In this document: positions 1 through 7,701 of the stretch, in pieces | Layout: each line of letters begins with the position of its first letter | Position numbering within the stretch: position 1 is the first letter of the stretch | Assembly: GCA_017408485.1 (NCBI GenBank) | Contig: JAFQUM010000014.1 | Location: forward strand, 124,001-188,000 | From: Clostridia bacterium | Lineage (GTDB): Bacteria; Bacillota; Clostridia; Oscillospirales; Butyricicoccaceae | Reading direction: 5' to 3' | DNA: 64,000 bases | Position numbers and translations under genes: made by a program | The notes under the pieces: model-generated | What the model saw: the letters and a program-made list of their open reading frames with translations, nothing else | The model's database searches: none | Told to the model about the DNA's origin: nothing

Positions 1-1252
1 TTATGATAAAGACAATTTAGGAATCAGCGATGAGCAGCTTTATGCCGCCATCGAAGAATCCCTTGAAAGCTGCGGAGAGCTTAAGAAGGTCCTTCTTCTG
101 CCTCCCGACTTTACACGCTTTTATTCCTGTGCGGGCAAGATAACCAATGCCTACTACAATCTGCTGAAGGATAAATGCGAGATCGACGTTCTTCCTGCTC
201 TGGGAACACACGTTGCTATGACCGAGGAAGAATGCAAGATCATGTTCCCCGACATTCCTTATGATAAGTTCATTGTTCACAATTGGCGTACCGATGTTGT
301 CAAGATCGGTGAGGTTCCCGCATCCTTTGTCAAGGAAGTTTCCGAAGGCATTATGGATGAGGCGATCACCGTCGAGGTCAACAAGCTGATAATGGACAAG
401 AGCTATGATCTTATTCTTTCGGTAGGTCAGGTCGTGCCCCACGAGGTGGTGGGAATGGCTAACTATTCCAAAAACGTATTCGTCGGTTGTGGCGGCAACA
501 GAATGATCAACGCCTCCCATATTCTCGGTGCTTTCTATGGTATGGAGAGGATGATGGGTAAGGACTATACCCCTGTTCGCAAGGTATTTGACTACGCTCA
601 GGAAAACTTCCTCAAGGATGTACCTCTGCAGTATGTTCTGACTGTCACTACCGCTCCCGGAAATGTTGCACGCATCCACGGTCTGTTTATGGGTGAGGGA
701 AGACAGAGCTTTGAAAAGGCTGTTGCTTTGGCTCAGGAGAAGAATCTCATTTTTGTTGACAAGCCCTTTAAGAAGGTAGTTGTCAATATGGACCCCTCCG
801 AGTTCAAGACCACTTGGCTTGCTAATAAATCGGTCTACCGCACCCGTATGGCGATCGCCGACGGTGGTGAGTTGATAGTCCTTGCTCCCGGTGTTCACAA
901 GTTCGGTGAGGATGAGGCTATCGACGGACTTATCCGCAAGTACGGATATACCGGCAGAGAGCATATCATCGAATGCTGCAAGACCTGCGAGGACCTTAAG
1001 GGCAATATGTCCGCGGCGGCTCACTTGATCCACGGCTCATCCGACGGAAGATTCAAGATCACCTACTGCACCAAGCTTCTTTCCGAAGAAGAGGTGCGCG
1101 GTGTAGGCTTTGACTATATCCCCTATGATGAAATAGTCAAGACCTATGACCCCGAAAAGCTGACCGATGGATATCACACAATTAATGGCGAGGAGATATT
1201 CTATATCAGTAATCCCGCGCTCGGTCTGTGGGCAGATAAGTCAAAGTTTTAA
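1..1252 (+). CDS. LarA-like nickel-dependent lactate racemase family protein (DUF2088), 5' end outside window
   Basis: The reading frame is open from base 2, so the N-terminus lies upstream of the window; the first internal ATG is at 218, but conserved sequence continues before it. Family-like motifs are seen: LLLPPDFTRFYS, corresponding to the DxTR motif of LarA, and LPALGTHVAMTEEE, resembling the TGTH...MTEEE signature. LarA enzymes interconvert D- and L-lactate or other 2-hydroxyacids with a pincer nickel cofactor; the substrate here is unknown. No larB, larC or larE is visible, so cofactor supply cannot be judged. A strong terminator follows directly, so this is the last gene of its unit. 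Sure of the superfamily, unsure of the substrate. Confidence 0.75.
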   Translation, partial: YDKDNLGISDEQLYAAIEESLESCGELKKVLLLPPDFTRFYSCAGKITNAYYNLLKDKCEIDVLPALGTHVAMTEEECKIMFPDIPYDKFIVHNWRTDVVKIGEVPASFVKEVSEGIMDEAITVEVNKLIMDKSYDLILSVGQVVPHEVVGMANYSKNVFVGCGGNRMINASHILGAFYGMERMMGKDYTPVRKVFDYAQENFLKDVPLQYVLTVTTAPGNVARIHGLFMGEGRQSFEKAVALAQEKNLIFVDKPFKKVVVNMDPSEFKTTWLANKSVYRTRMAIADGGELIVLAPGVHKFGEDEAIDGLIRKYGYTGREHIIECCKTCEDLKGNMSAAAHLIHGSSDGRFKITYCTKLLSEEEVRGVGFDYIPYDEIVKTYDPEKLTDGYHTINGEEIFYISNPALGLWADKSKF

Positions 1253-1263
1253 ATAATATGATC

Positions 1264-1298
1264 AGAGCAGACTGCTTTTGGGCGGTCTGCTCTTTTTT
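1264..1298 (+). terminator. Rho-independent terminator after the LarA-like gene
   Basis: A perfect 9-bp stem (AGAGCAGAC at 1264-1272 with GTCTGCTCT at 1285-1293) is followed by a run of T. Confidence 0.85.
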
Positions 1299-1352
1299 GG
1301 AAAATATTTTAAAATTATTTTCATTTTGCATCTTCCTTTGAGTAAAAATATA

Positions 1353-1361
1353 TGGTACAAT
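1353..1361 (+). promoter_or_regulatory. Probable extended -10 promoter of the cysteine-rich small protein
   Basis: TG-G-TACAAT at 1353-1361 matches an extended -10 element, about 30 bases upstream of the start codon. No good -35 hexamer is seen at the usual distance. Confidence 0.4.
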
Positions 1362-1393
1362 AAAATCAACAAAGATATAAGGAGGAATGATTT

Positions 1394-1621
1394 ATGAACA
1401 AGACATTAAAAACCATTCTTGCCGTTATCGGTGGCATCGTAGCCATTGCAGGCGCTGCAGCTGCTGTTTACTACTTCTTTAACAAGGGTAAGCTCAAATG
1501 CTGCTGCTGCGAAGACGATTGTGATACCTGTGATTGTGATTGCGAGTATGATTGCGGCGAGGAAGATACCTGCGAGTGCTGCTGCGAAGAGTGCGGCGAT
1601 GCAGAAGAGATCGCTGAATAA
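1394..1621 (+). CDS. Small membrane protein with a cysteine-rich acidic tail (75 aa)
   Basis: Not recognised as a named family. It has a strong ribosome site (AAGGAGG) about 9 bases before ATG. Residues 6-29 form one hydrophobic segment, followed by a short basic stretch, then a tail of about 35 residues with 14 cysteines (CCCC, CDC, CCC and CxxC-like patterns) mixed with Asp and Glu. The composition suggests a membrane-anchored metal-binding or redox-active tail; its orientation across the membrane is unclear. It is monocistronic, with its own promoter and terminator. A CDF-type metal transporter lies just downstream, which may or may not be functionally linked. The gene is convincing; the function is unknown. 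Confidence 0.7.
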   Translation: MNKTLKTILAVIGGIVAIAGAAAAVYYFFNKGKLKCCCCEDDCDTCDCDCEYDCGEEDTCECCCEECGDAEEIAE

Positions 1622-1634
1622 TAATTTCAACGGG

Positions 1635-1666
1635 AAAGGTGTGCAGATGTCTGCGCACCTTTTAAT
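1635..1666 (+). terminator. Rho-independent terminator after the cysteine-rich gene
   Basis: The arms 1635-1647 and 1650-1662 pair with one G-T wobble and are followed by T-rich sequence. Confidence 0.7.
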
Positions 1667-1694
1667 TATACACTTATAACAGAAGTAGAAACGG

Positions 1695-2876
1695 GTGAGA
1701 AAATTGATATCTTTATTGGCAAGGATATTCATAAAAGACAAGGATAATTACAGCTCGGCATCGGTGCGATCGGCATACGGACTGCTGTGCAGTATTGTAG
1801 GAATAGTACTTAACATCATTCTGTTTGGTGCAAAGTATTTTGCGGGAGTTTTAAGCGGCTCGGTGTCAATAACCGCAGACTCGTTCAACAATCTATCTGA
1901 CGCGGCATCGTCTTTCGTTACATTGCTTGGCTTTAAGCTTGCATCCCAAAAGCCCCATTCCGACCATCCATTCGGACACGGAAGATTTGAGTATATTTCG
2001 GGACTTGCGGTATCCTTCCTTATTATTTTGATGGGCATTGAGGTGCTGAAGACCTCTATATCAAAGATAGCAAACCCTTCGGATACCGAGTTTTCGGTGG
2101 TTTCGGCGGTTATCCTTCTTTTATCGGTGGGCGTTAAGCTTTATATGTACATATACAACCGAAATATAGGCAAAAAGCTTGACTCAGCCGCTATGCGCGC
2201 CACTGCTTTTGATTGCTTCGGCGATATGGCGGCAACGGGTGCAGTGCTTGTCTCGGGAATTATCGGGCATTTTACCAATGTGAACATCGACGGATGGTGT
2301 GGAGCGGCGGTATCTCTGTTTATTCTATGGTCAGGAATCAGAGCGGCGGGGGAGACCATAAATCCCTTGCTGGGTCAGGCTCCGTCGGAAGAGTTTGTGT
2401 CACAGGTACAGGAGATAGTCTGCTCCCACGAGCAGATCATTGGCATACACGATCTGGTGGTACACGATTACGGCCCGGGCAGACGGATGATATCCCTTCA
2501 CGGCGAAGTGCCGGGGAATATGAATGTTTTTGAGCTTCACGATGTTATCGATCATATCGAGGTGGAGCTTTATGAGGCCCTCGGCTGTGAGGCAGTGATC
2601 CATATGGACCCAATTGATACGGAAAACCCCCTTTTGCCGGAAATATCCTCGAAGCTTAAAACAATTTTGCGTGATATCCACCCGGGACTGTCCTTCCACG
2701 ATCTGCGTACCGTAACAGGTCCCTCCCACACCAATATAATATTTGACCTTGCGGTGCCCTATGATGTAAAAATGTCCGACGAAAAAATAGTCAGCACTGT
2801 AAAGGAACAGATGCGTGATCAAATGGGTGACAGATATTTCTGCGTGATAAAAGCGGAAAGATTGTATACAAAGTGA
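1695..2876 (+). CDS. Cation diffusion facilitator (CDF) family transporter
   Basis: CDF proteins are membrane antiporters exporting divalent metals such as Zn, Fe, Mn or Co in exchange for protons. Of 393 residues, the N-terminal two thirds hold about six hydrophobic helices. The family signature GSVSITADSFNNLSDAASS carries the metal-site Asp residues in TM2, followed by HPFGHGRFEY in the cytoplasmic loop. The C-terminal third resembles the soluble CDF dimerisation domain (HDLVVHDYGPGR, VIHMDPI). The start is a GTG at 1695; an ATG at the same site is absent. The metal cannot be predicted. The gene stands alone between terminators. Confidence 0.85.
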   Translation: MRKLISLLARIFIKDKDNYSSASVRSAYGLLCSIVGIVLNIILFGAKYFAGVLSGSVSITADSFNNLSDAASSFVTLLGFKLASQKPHSDHPFGHGRFEYISGLAVSFLIILMGIEVLKTSISKIANPSDTEFSVVSAVILLLSVGVKLYMYIYNRNIGKKLDSAAMRATAFDCFGDMAATGAVLVSGIIGHFTNVNIDGWCGAAVSLFILWSGIRAAGETINPLLGQAPSEEFVSQVQEIVCSHEQIIGIHDLVVHDYGPGRRMISLHGEVPGNMNVFELHDVIDHIEVELYEALGCEAVIHMDPIDTENPLLPEISSKLKTILRDIHPGLSFHDLRTVTGPSHTNIIFDLAVPYDVKMSDEKIVSTVKEQMRDQMGDRYFCVIKAERLYTK

Positions 2877-2891
2877 GTTGAACTCAATCTA

Positions 2892-2920
2892 AAAAATGCA
2901 CAAAAACAGTGCATTTTTGT
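2892..2920 (+). terminator. Terminator-like hairpin after the CDF gene
   Basis: AAAAATGCA at 2892-2900 pairs with TGCATTTTT at 2910-2918; the right arm itself supplies the T run. Confidence 0.6.
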
Positions 2921-3234
2921 ATAAAAAACGGTCACAAAACGGCAGAGAAAAGGCTATCTGGTGGCTGAAATCGTAAGACAAAGAGTTAACTTTTGTGCAA
3001 TATGCACAAAAGGAAAGCGTTATTTTTGACGAAACCGACAAAATTTGGTTTTTCAAGTCGAAAATTGGTTAATAATTCAGCCCTTACCAATTGAGCATTT
3101 TGACAGAAAAAGGGCATTTTTTCGTTAAAATATACAAAAATTAAGTGGATTTATTGTATAAAATGAATCAAACATTACAAAAGATTTAAGTAAAAAAGAC
3201 AGATTTCTTAAAAAATGGATCGCAATTTGAGGGA
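2921..3234. other. Intergenic AT-rich region with a 9-bp palindrome
   Basis: No coding frame is convincing here. A perfect inverted repeat, TTTTGTGCA (2991-2999) and TGCACAAAA (3003-3011), could be a protein-binding site. It lies about 225 bases upstream of the opp promoter. The half-site TGCACAAAA recurs at 2898-2906 inside the CDF terminator. Confidence 0.4.
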
Positions 3235-3263
3235 TTGATTTTTTTTGTGTATTTTGTTATACT
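3235..3263 (+). promoter_or_regulatory. Promoter of the opp operon
   Basis: TTGATT (3235-3240), 17 bases, TATACT (3258-3263), a close sigma-A match. It predicts a start near 3270 and an untranslated leader of about 170 nt. Confidence 0.65.
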
Positions 3264-3269
3264 GTAACA

Positions 3270-3440
3270 TATAAATGTATAAGCGTCTTTCTGCGTTTTG
3301 TTGAGGCTTTCCATCAAGCTGAGACCTTTGCCTAAAGAGGGTACGGCGGCGATTCCGGCTCCTTTTAAAGCAGGGAACAAAGAGGACCAAAAACTTTAGT
3401 ACATTTAATAAAAATACATAAAGAAAGAAAGGAAAGGCAA
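3270..3440 (+). promoter_or_regulatory. Long 5' leader of the opp operon, unassigned
   Basis: The predicted leader is less AT-rich than its surroundings between about 3280 and 3375 and contains complementary stretches (GAGGCTTTCC, GGTACGGCGGCGATTCCGGCTCC). No known riboswitch consensus or clear terminator was recognised. The last 60 bases are unstructured and A-rich, leading into the oppB ribosome site. Confidence 0.35.
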
Positions 3441-4394
3441 ATGCTTAAGTACATTGGTGAAAGACTCTTGGCGATGTTTATCACCCTGGCGATCATTCTT
3501 ACCCTGGTATTCTGTATGATACGTATGATGCCCGGCGGTATTTATGATGAGCTGGAAGACATTACCCAAGAGCAATTGGATGCACTCTATGCAAAGCACA
3601 ATCTTGACAAACCTATTCTCGTTCAGTTCGGTATCTTCATTAAAAATGTTGTTACCGATTGGGACTGGGGTTACTCTCTGAAGCTACAGCCCAACCAGAC
3701 TGTTTGGGGAATCCTCGGCGACAAGATACCCATTACTATCTATGAGAACATCTTCTCTCTGATGATCTCTATACCTCTCGGTATTGGTTTCGGTATTCTT
3801 GCAGCGATTAAGAAGAACACCTGGATCGACCACGTTATCTCTGTTATGGTCGTTATCTGTATTTCGGTTCCGTCCTTCGTTTTCGCATCGCTGCTCCAGT
3901 ATTTTATTGGATTTAAACTGGGATTATTCCCCATCGTTTATGAGCCCGGCTCCACCGGCTTTGCAATGTTCTATTCTATGACATTGCCTATAGTTGCGCT
4001 GGCTCTGAATCCTATCGCAACCATTACCCGTTATCTCCGTGCTGAGCTGGCAGAGACCATCAACTCTGACTTTATGCTCCTTGCACGCACAAAGGGACTT
4101 ACTGAGGCTCAGGCAACCGTTCGCCACGGCATCCGTAACTCCATTCTCCCCATCCTGTCCACCCTGGTCGCTCTGTTCACCAACATTATGAGCGGTTCGC
4201 TGGTTATCGAGAGTATATTCTCCATCCCCGGCATGGGCGGTCTGATGATCAAGTCCATCAATGCTATAGACTACAACGTTACTCAGGCAACACTTGTCTT
4301 CTATAGCCTTATTTCCTTGGGCTCCATTCTGCTGTGCGACCTGTTGTACGGCGTTGTTGACCCGAGAGTTCGTGTAGGAGGTAAGAAAGAATGA
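3441..4394 (+). CDS. oppB: Oligopeptide/dipeptide ABC transporter permease, OppB/DppB type
   Basis: This is one of two membrane subunits of a peptide importer. The 317 residues begin with the usual DppB pattern (MLKYIGERLLAMFITLAIILTL, about 20 residues of TM1), then an external loop containing LDKPILVQFG, then further TM segments. The permease EAA-like loop sits near residues 215-235 (LARTKGLTEAQATVRHGIRNSILP) and contacts the ATPases. The ribosome site is AAAGGAAAGG. The gene overlaps oppC by 4 bases (ATGA), so translation is coupled. Opp and Dpp substrate ranges cannot be separated from sequence. Confidence 0.9.
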   Translation: MLKYIGERLLAMFITLAIILTLVFCMIRMMPGGIYDELEDITQEQLDALYAKHNLDKPILVQFGIFIKNVVTDWDWGYSLKLQPNQTVWGILGDKIPITIYENIFSLMISIPLGIGFGILAAIKKNTWIDHVISVMVVICISVPSFVFASLLQYFIGFKLGLFPIVYEPGSTGFAMFYSMTLPIVALALNPIATITRYLRAELAETINSDFMLLARTKGLTEAQATVRHGIRNSILPILSTLVALFTNIMSGSLVIESIFSIPGMGGLMIKSINAIDYNVTQATLVFYSLISLGSILLCDLLYGVVDPRVRVGGKKE

Positions 4395-5587
4395 AGATAT
4401 TCACACCTGATGCTCCCGAATATCAGTCTGTTGATACAAGCAAGCTTGTGCTTGTCCAGATGGATGAAACTATCTCCGATACTAAGTTTGAAGGCAAGCC
4501 TATCGGCTTCTTTAAGGACGCTGCTATCCGCTTCTGCCGTAATAAGGGCTCCCTTATCGCTTTCTTCGTTATCCTCGTTATGATCATTTTGGCAATCTTT
4601 GGACCTAACTTCAATGATTATGGATACAACGAGCAGAACGGCGATATTAAGGACCTTCCTCCTAAAGTCCCCGGACTTTGCAAGATCGGCATTATGGACG
4701 GTACCCGTTGGATGGAAGGCCGTCAGCTCTACTACGATCCCAACACCGGTGCTGGTATTTACCTTGATGAGACCAAGAGTCTGGACAGGGTTTCCGAAAA
4801 GTATGCAGGCTGCATCCTGAAGGTCGAAGAGACCGGAGAAGTCATCGCCGGCAAGGAAATGTGCCGTGTTAAGATCGACTACTACAAGTATGTCGGCTTG
4901 GATGACGATACTTATTTCTGGTTCGGTACCGACTATCTGGGCCGTGACCTGTGGACTCGTCTTTGGAGAGGCGCACGTATCTCTCTGATCATCGCTTTCG
5001 TTTCCACCTTTGCTAACGTTGCAATCGGTCTGGTATACGGTGCTATTGCCGGCTACTACGGCGGTTGGGTTGATATGGTTCTCATGCGTATCACTGAGAT
5101 CATCGCCGCAATTCCCCAGATCGTTATCGTAACACTGTTTATGTTGTACTTTGGTGCAGGCCTTACCTCTATTATATTCGCATTGCTTATCCAAAACTGG
5201 ATAGGTACTGCACGTATGATAAGAACTCAGTTCTATCGCTATAAGGGTTATGAGTATGTTCTTGCAGCACGTACCCTGGGCGTTAAGGACTTTGCACTTA
5301 TCTTCAAGCACATTCTGCCTAACTCTATCGGCCCCATCATTACCAGAGCTATGATAGCTATTCCTTCCGCTATCTTCACCGAGTCCTTCCTTGCATACCT
5401 CGGTTTGGGCGTTCAGGCTCCTGACACCTCCATGGGTATTCTGCTTTCCGACGGACAGAAGTCCCTTATGCAGTATCCCTACAAGGTTTGGTGCCCCGCT
5501 ATCGTTATCTCTCTGCTGATGATCGCTTTCAATATGCTGGCTAACGGTCTGCGTGACGCATTTGACCCCACCCAGCGCGGCGTTTAA
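4391..5587 (+). CDS. oppC: Oligopeptide/dipeptide ABC transporter permease, OppC/DppC type
   Basis: This is the second permease subunit, 398 residues. An OppC_N-like cytoplasmic start is followed by TM1 (SLIAFFVILVMIILAIF). A long external loop of about 110 residues ends in FGTDYLGRDLWTRLWRGARISL, the family signature. The remaining TM segments include the EAA-like loop VLAARTLGVKDFALIFKHILPNS. The external loop is larger than in classical OppC (about 300 aa) and may interact with the binding protein. The gene is coupled to oppB by overlap and followed 15 bases later by oppD with an AGGGAGGAGG ribosome site. Confidence 0.9.
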   Translation: MKIFTPDAPEYQSVDTSKLVLVQMDETISDTKFEGKPIGFFKDAAIRFCRNKGSLIAFFVILVMIILAIFGPNFNDYGYNEQNGDIKDLPPKVPGLCKIGIMDGTRWMEGRQLYYDPNTGAGIYLDETKSLDRVSEKYAGCILKVEETGEVIAGKEMCRVKIDYYKYVGLDDDTYFWFGTDYLGRDLWTRLWRGARISLIIAFVSTFANVAIGLVYGAIAGYYGGWVDMVLMRITEIIAAIPQIVIVTLFMLYFGAGLTSIIFALLIQNWIGTARMIRTQFYRYKGYEYVLAARTLGVKDFALIFKHILPNSIGPIITRAMIAIPSAIFTESFLAYLGLGVQAPDTSMGILLSDGQKSLMQYPYKVWCPAIVISLLMIAFNMLANGLRDAFDPTQRGV

Positions 5588-5602
5588 GGGAGGAGGATAA
5601 AT

Positions 5603-6664
5603 ATGGAAGCTAATCTTAATAAAGAACCCATCCTTAAAGTAAATGACCTGGTCGTTAACTTTAACGCATATGCAGGTACTGTTCAGGCTGTTCGCGGTGT
5701 AAGCTTTGAGCTTTACGAAGGCGAGACCCTGGCAATAGTCGGTGAGTCCGGTTCCGGTAAGTCCGTTACCACCAAGGCTGTCCTCGGCATCCTGCCCAAA
5801 AACGGCAGAATCGACGGCGGCGAGATATGGTATCACGGCGAGGATATGGCAAAGTACACCGAAAAGGATTTCTACAATATCCGCGGTAAGAAGATCTCTC
5901 TGGTTTTCCAGGATCCTCTGTCCGCACTTAACCCCATCATGAAGATAGGCAAGCAGATCATGGAAGCTCTGATCCTCAGCCTTAAGATGCCCAAGGCAGA
6001 AGCTAAGGCAAGAGCTCTCGAACTGATGAAGGCTGTCGGTATCCCCGAGGCAGAAGTCAGATTTGAGCAGTATCCCTTCCAGTTCTCCGGCGGTATGAGA
6101 CAGAGAATAGTTATTGCTATCGCTCTGGCATCCGACCCCGAGATACTCGTCTGCGACGAGCCTACCACCGCTCTTGACGTTACCATTCAGGCTCAGATCC
6201 TTGACCTGATCAACGAAATGAAGGCAAAGAGCAATGTTTCTGTTATCTTCATCACCCACGATATGGGCGTTGTTGCTAATATGGCTGACAGAATCTGCGT
6301 TATGTACGCAGGCCGCATAGTTGAAGTCGGTACTGCCGATGAGATCTTCTATGAGCCCGCTCATCCTTACACTTGGGCACTTCTGTCCTCTATGCCTGAC
6401 CTTGATACTAAGGAAAAGCTGTTCGCGATCCCCGGTGCACCTCCTAACATGATCACACCTCCTCAGGGAGATGCGTTCGCACCCCGTAACAAATATGCAC
6501 TGGCTCTCGATTTCGAAGAAGCACCTCCTTATTTCAAGCTTAGTGAGACCCACTATGCAGCTTCCTGGTTGTGTCATCCCGATGCACCCAAGGTTGAGAT
6601 GCCTGAAATACTGAAGAACAGAATTAAGCGTATGAAGGAGGCAGAGGAGAAGCATGGCAAGTGA
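5603..6664 (+). CDS. oppD: Oligopeptide ABC transporter ATP-binding protein, OppD type
   Basis: This cytoplasmic ATPase energises OppBC. Of 353 residues, Walker A GESGSGKS lies at 47-54, the Q-loop in VFQDPLSALNP, the ABC signature in FSGGMRQRI, and Walker B in ILVCDEPTTALD. The C-terminal part (PYTWALLSSMPD, AIPGAPPNMITPP) is the oligopeptide/dipeptide transporter extension. The usual iron-sulfur-type cysteine cluster at the C-terminus is not complete; only one Cys (WLCHPDAP) is seen. The gene overlaps oppF by 11 bases. Confidence 0.92.
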   Translation: MEANLNKEPILKVNDLVVNFNAYAGTVQAVRGVSFELYEGETLAIVGESGSGKSVTTKAVLGILPKNGRIDGGEIWYHGEDMAKYTEKDFYNIRGKKISLVFQDPLSALNPIMKIGKQIMEALILSLKMPKAEAKARALELMKAVGIPEAEVRFEQYPFQFSGGMRQRIVIAIALASDPEILVCDEPTTALDVTIQAQILDLINEMKAKSNVSVIFITHDMGVVANMADRICVMYAGRIVEVGTADEIFYEPAHPYTWALLSSMPDLDTKEKLFAIPGAPPNMITPPQGDAFAPRNKYALALDFEEAPPYFKLSETHYAASWLCHPDAPKVEMPEILKNRIKRMKEAEEKHGK

Positions 6665-7640
6665 AATCAATAACAACGAAGTCGTATTGGAAGTTAAAAA
6701 CCTTGTAATGCACTTCAAGACTAAAAAACGCGGAAAGACCCATAAGGTAAAGGCTGTTGACGACGTTAGCTTTAGTGTTAAACGCGGCGAGACCTTCGGT
6801 CTGGTTGGCGAGTCCGGTTGCGGTAAGACCACTACCGGCCGTACCATCATCCGTCTTTATAATCCTACCGGTGGCGAGATATACTTTGAAGGTCAGCCTC
6901 TCCACGGCAGAATGAATGCAAAGCTCCGTAAGCTGATCACTGACAATATCGCTATGATATTCCAGGATCCTATCGCATCTCTTAACCCCCGTATGACCGT
7001 TCAGGAGATCATCGGCGAAGGTCTTAAGATCCGCGGCATTAAAGATCCCGCAGAAAGACATCAGATCGTTGTTGATATGCTGAAGAAGGTCGGACTTATG
7101 GAGGAGCACGCAACCCGTTATCCTCACGAGTTCTCCGGCGGACAGAGACAGCGTATCGGTATCGCTCGTGCTCTGGTTACCAATCCTAAGGTCATCATCG
7201 CTGACGAGCCTGTTTCCGCTCTGGACGTTTCTGTTCAGGCACAGGTCATCAACCTGCTGAACGACCTGAAGGAAGAGTACGGTCTTACAATCCTCTTCAT
7301 CGCTCACAACCTGTCAGTCGTTAAGTACTTCTCCGATCGTATCGGTATTATGTACTTCGGCAAGCTGGTTGAGCTGGCAAGCTGTGACGAGCTGTTCAAA
7401 TATCCTCTGCATCCTTACACCAAGGCTCTGCTTTCGGCTATTCCTCAGCCCGATCCTCACCACGAGCGCAGAAGAGTCAGAATCTCTTACGATTCTTCAA
7501 TCCACAATTATGATGAAGGCGAAAACAAGCCTCATTATTTCGAGGTCAGACCCGATCACTTCGTATATTGCTCCGATGCTGAATATCCCGCATACGAGGC
7601 AGAAGTTAAGGAGATCGAAGCAAGCCTTAAAGGGGAATAA
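6654..7640 (+). CDS. oppF: Oligopeptide ABC transporter ATP-binding protein, OppF type
   Basis: This is the second ATPase of the heterodimer, 328 residues. Walker A is GESGCGKT, the Q-loop IFQDPIASLNPR, the signature FSGGQRQRI and Walker B VIIADEPVSALD. The C-terminal peptide-transporter region includes HPYTKALLSAIPQPDP. It ends the oppBCDF operon. No family 5 binding protein is encoded next to it; the only candidate in the window is the lipoprotein at 43834-45555, far away and on the other strand. Confidence 0.92.
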   Translation: MASEINNNEVVLEVKNLVMHFKTKKRGKTHKVKAVDDVSFSVKRGETFGLVGESGCGKTTTGRTIIRLYNPTGGEIYFEGQPLHGRMNAKLRKLITDNIAMIFQDPIASLNPRMTVQEIIGEGLKIRGIKDPAERHQIVVDMLKKVGLMEEHATRYPHEFSGGQRQRIGIARALVTNPKVIIADEPVSALDVSVQAQVINLLNDLKEEYGLTILFIAHNLSVVKYFSDRIGIMYFGKLVELASCDELFKYPLHPYTKALLSAIPQPDPHHERRRVRISYDSSIHNYDEGENKPHYFEVRPDHFVYCSDAEYPAYEAEVKEIEASLKGE

Positions 7641-7651
7641 TTAAGGCGAGC

Positions 7652-7673
7652 GCGAGGGGCATACGCCCCTCGC
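7652..7673 (+). terminator. GC-rich intercistronic hairpin between oppF and the alanine dehydrogenase gene
   Basis: A perfect 9-bp stem (7652-7660 with 7665-7673) with an ATAC loop and no T run. It may stabilise mRNA or partly terminate rather than fully separate the two units. Confidence 0.5.
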
Positions 7674-7701
7674 AAGTATAAAAGGAGAAGATGATTTAGT
7701 T

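Noticed and set aside
3270..3440. T-box, preQ1, lysine or glycine riboswitch in the opp leader
   Set aside because: The diagnostic conserved blocks of these motifs are not present; left as unassigned.
4301..6850. An 849-codon open frame on the minus strand
   Set aside because: It lies antisense to oppB, oppC, oppD and oppF, which have clear family motifs; no ribosome site or recognisable domain is seen on the minus strand.
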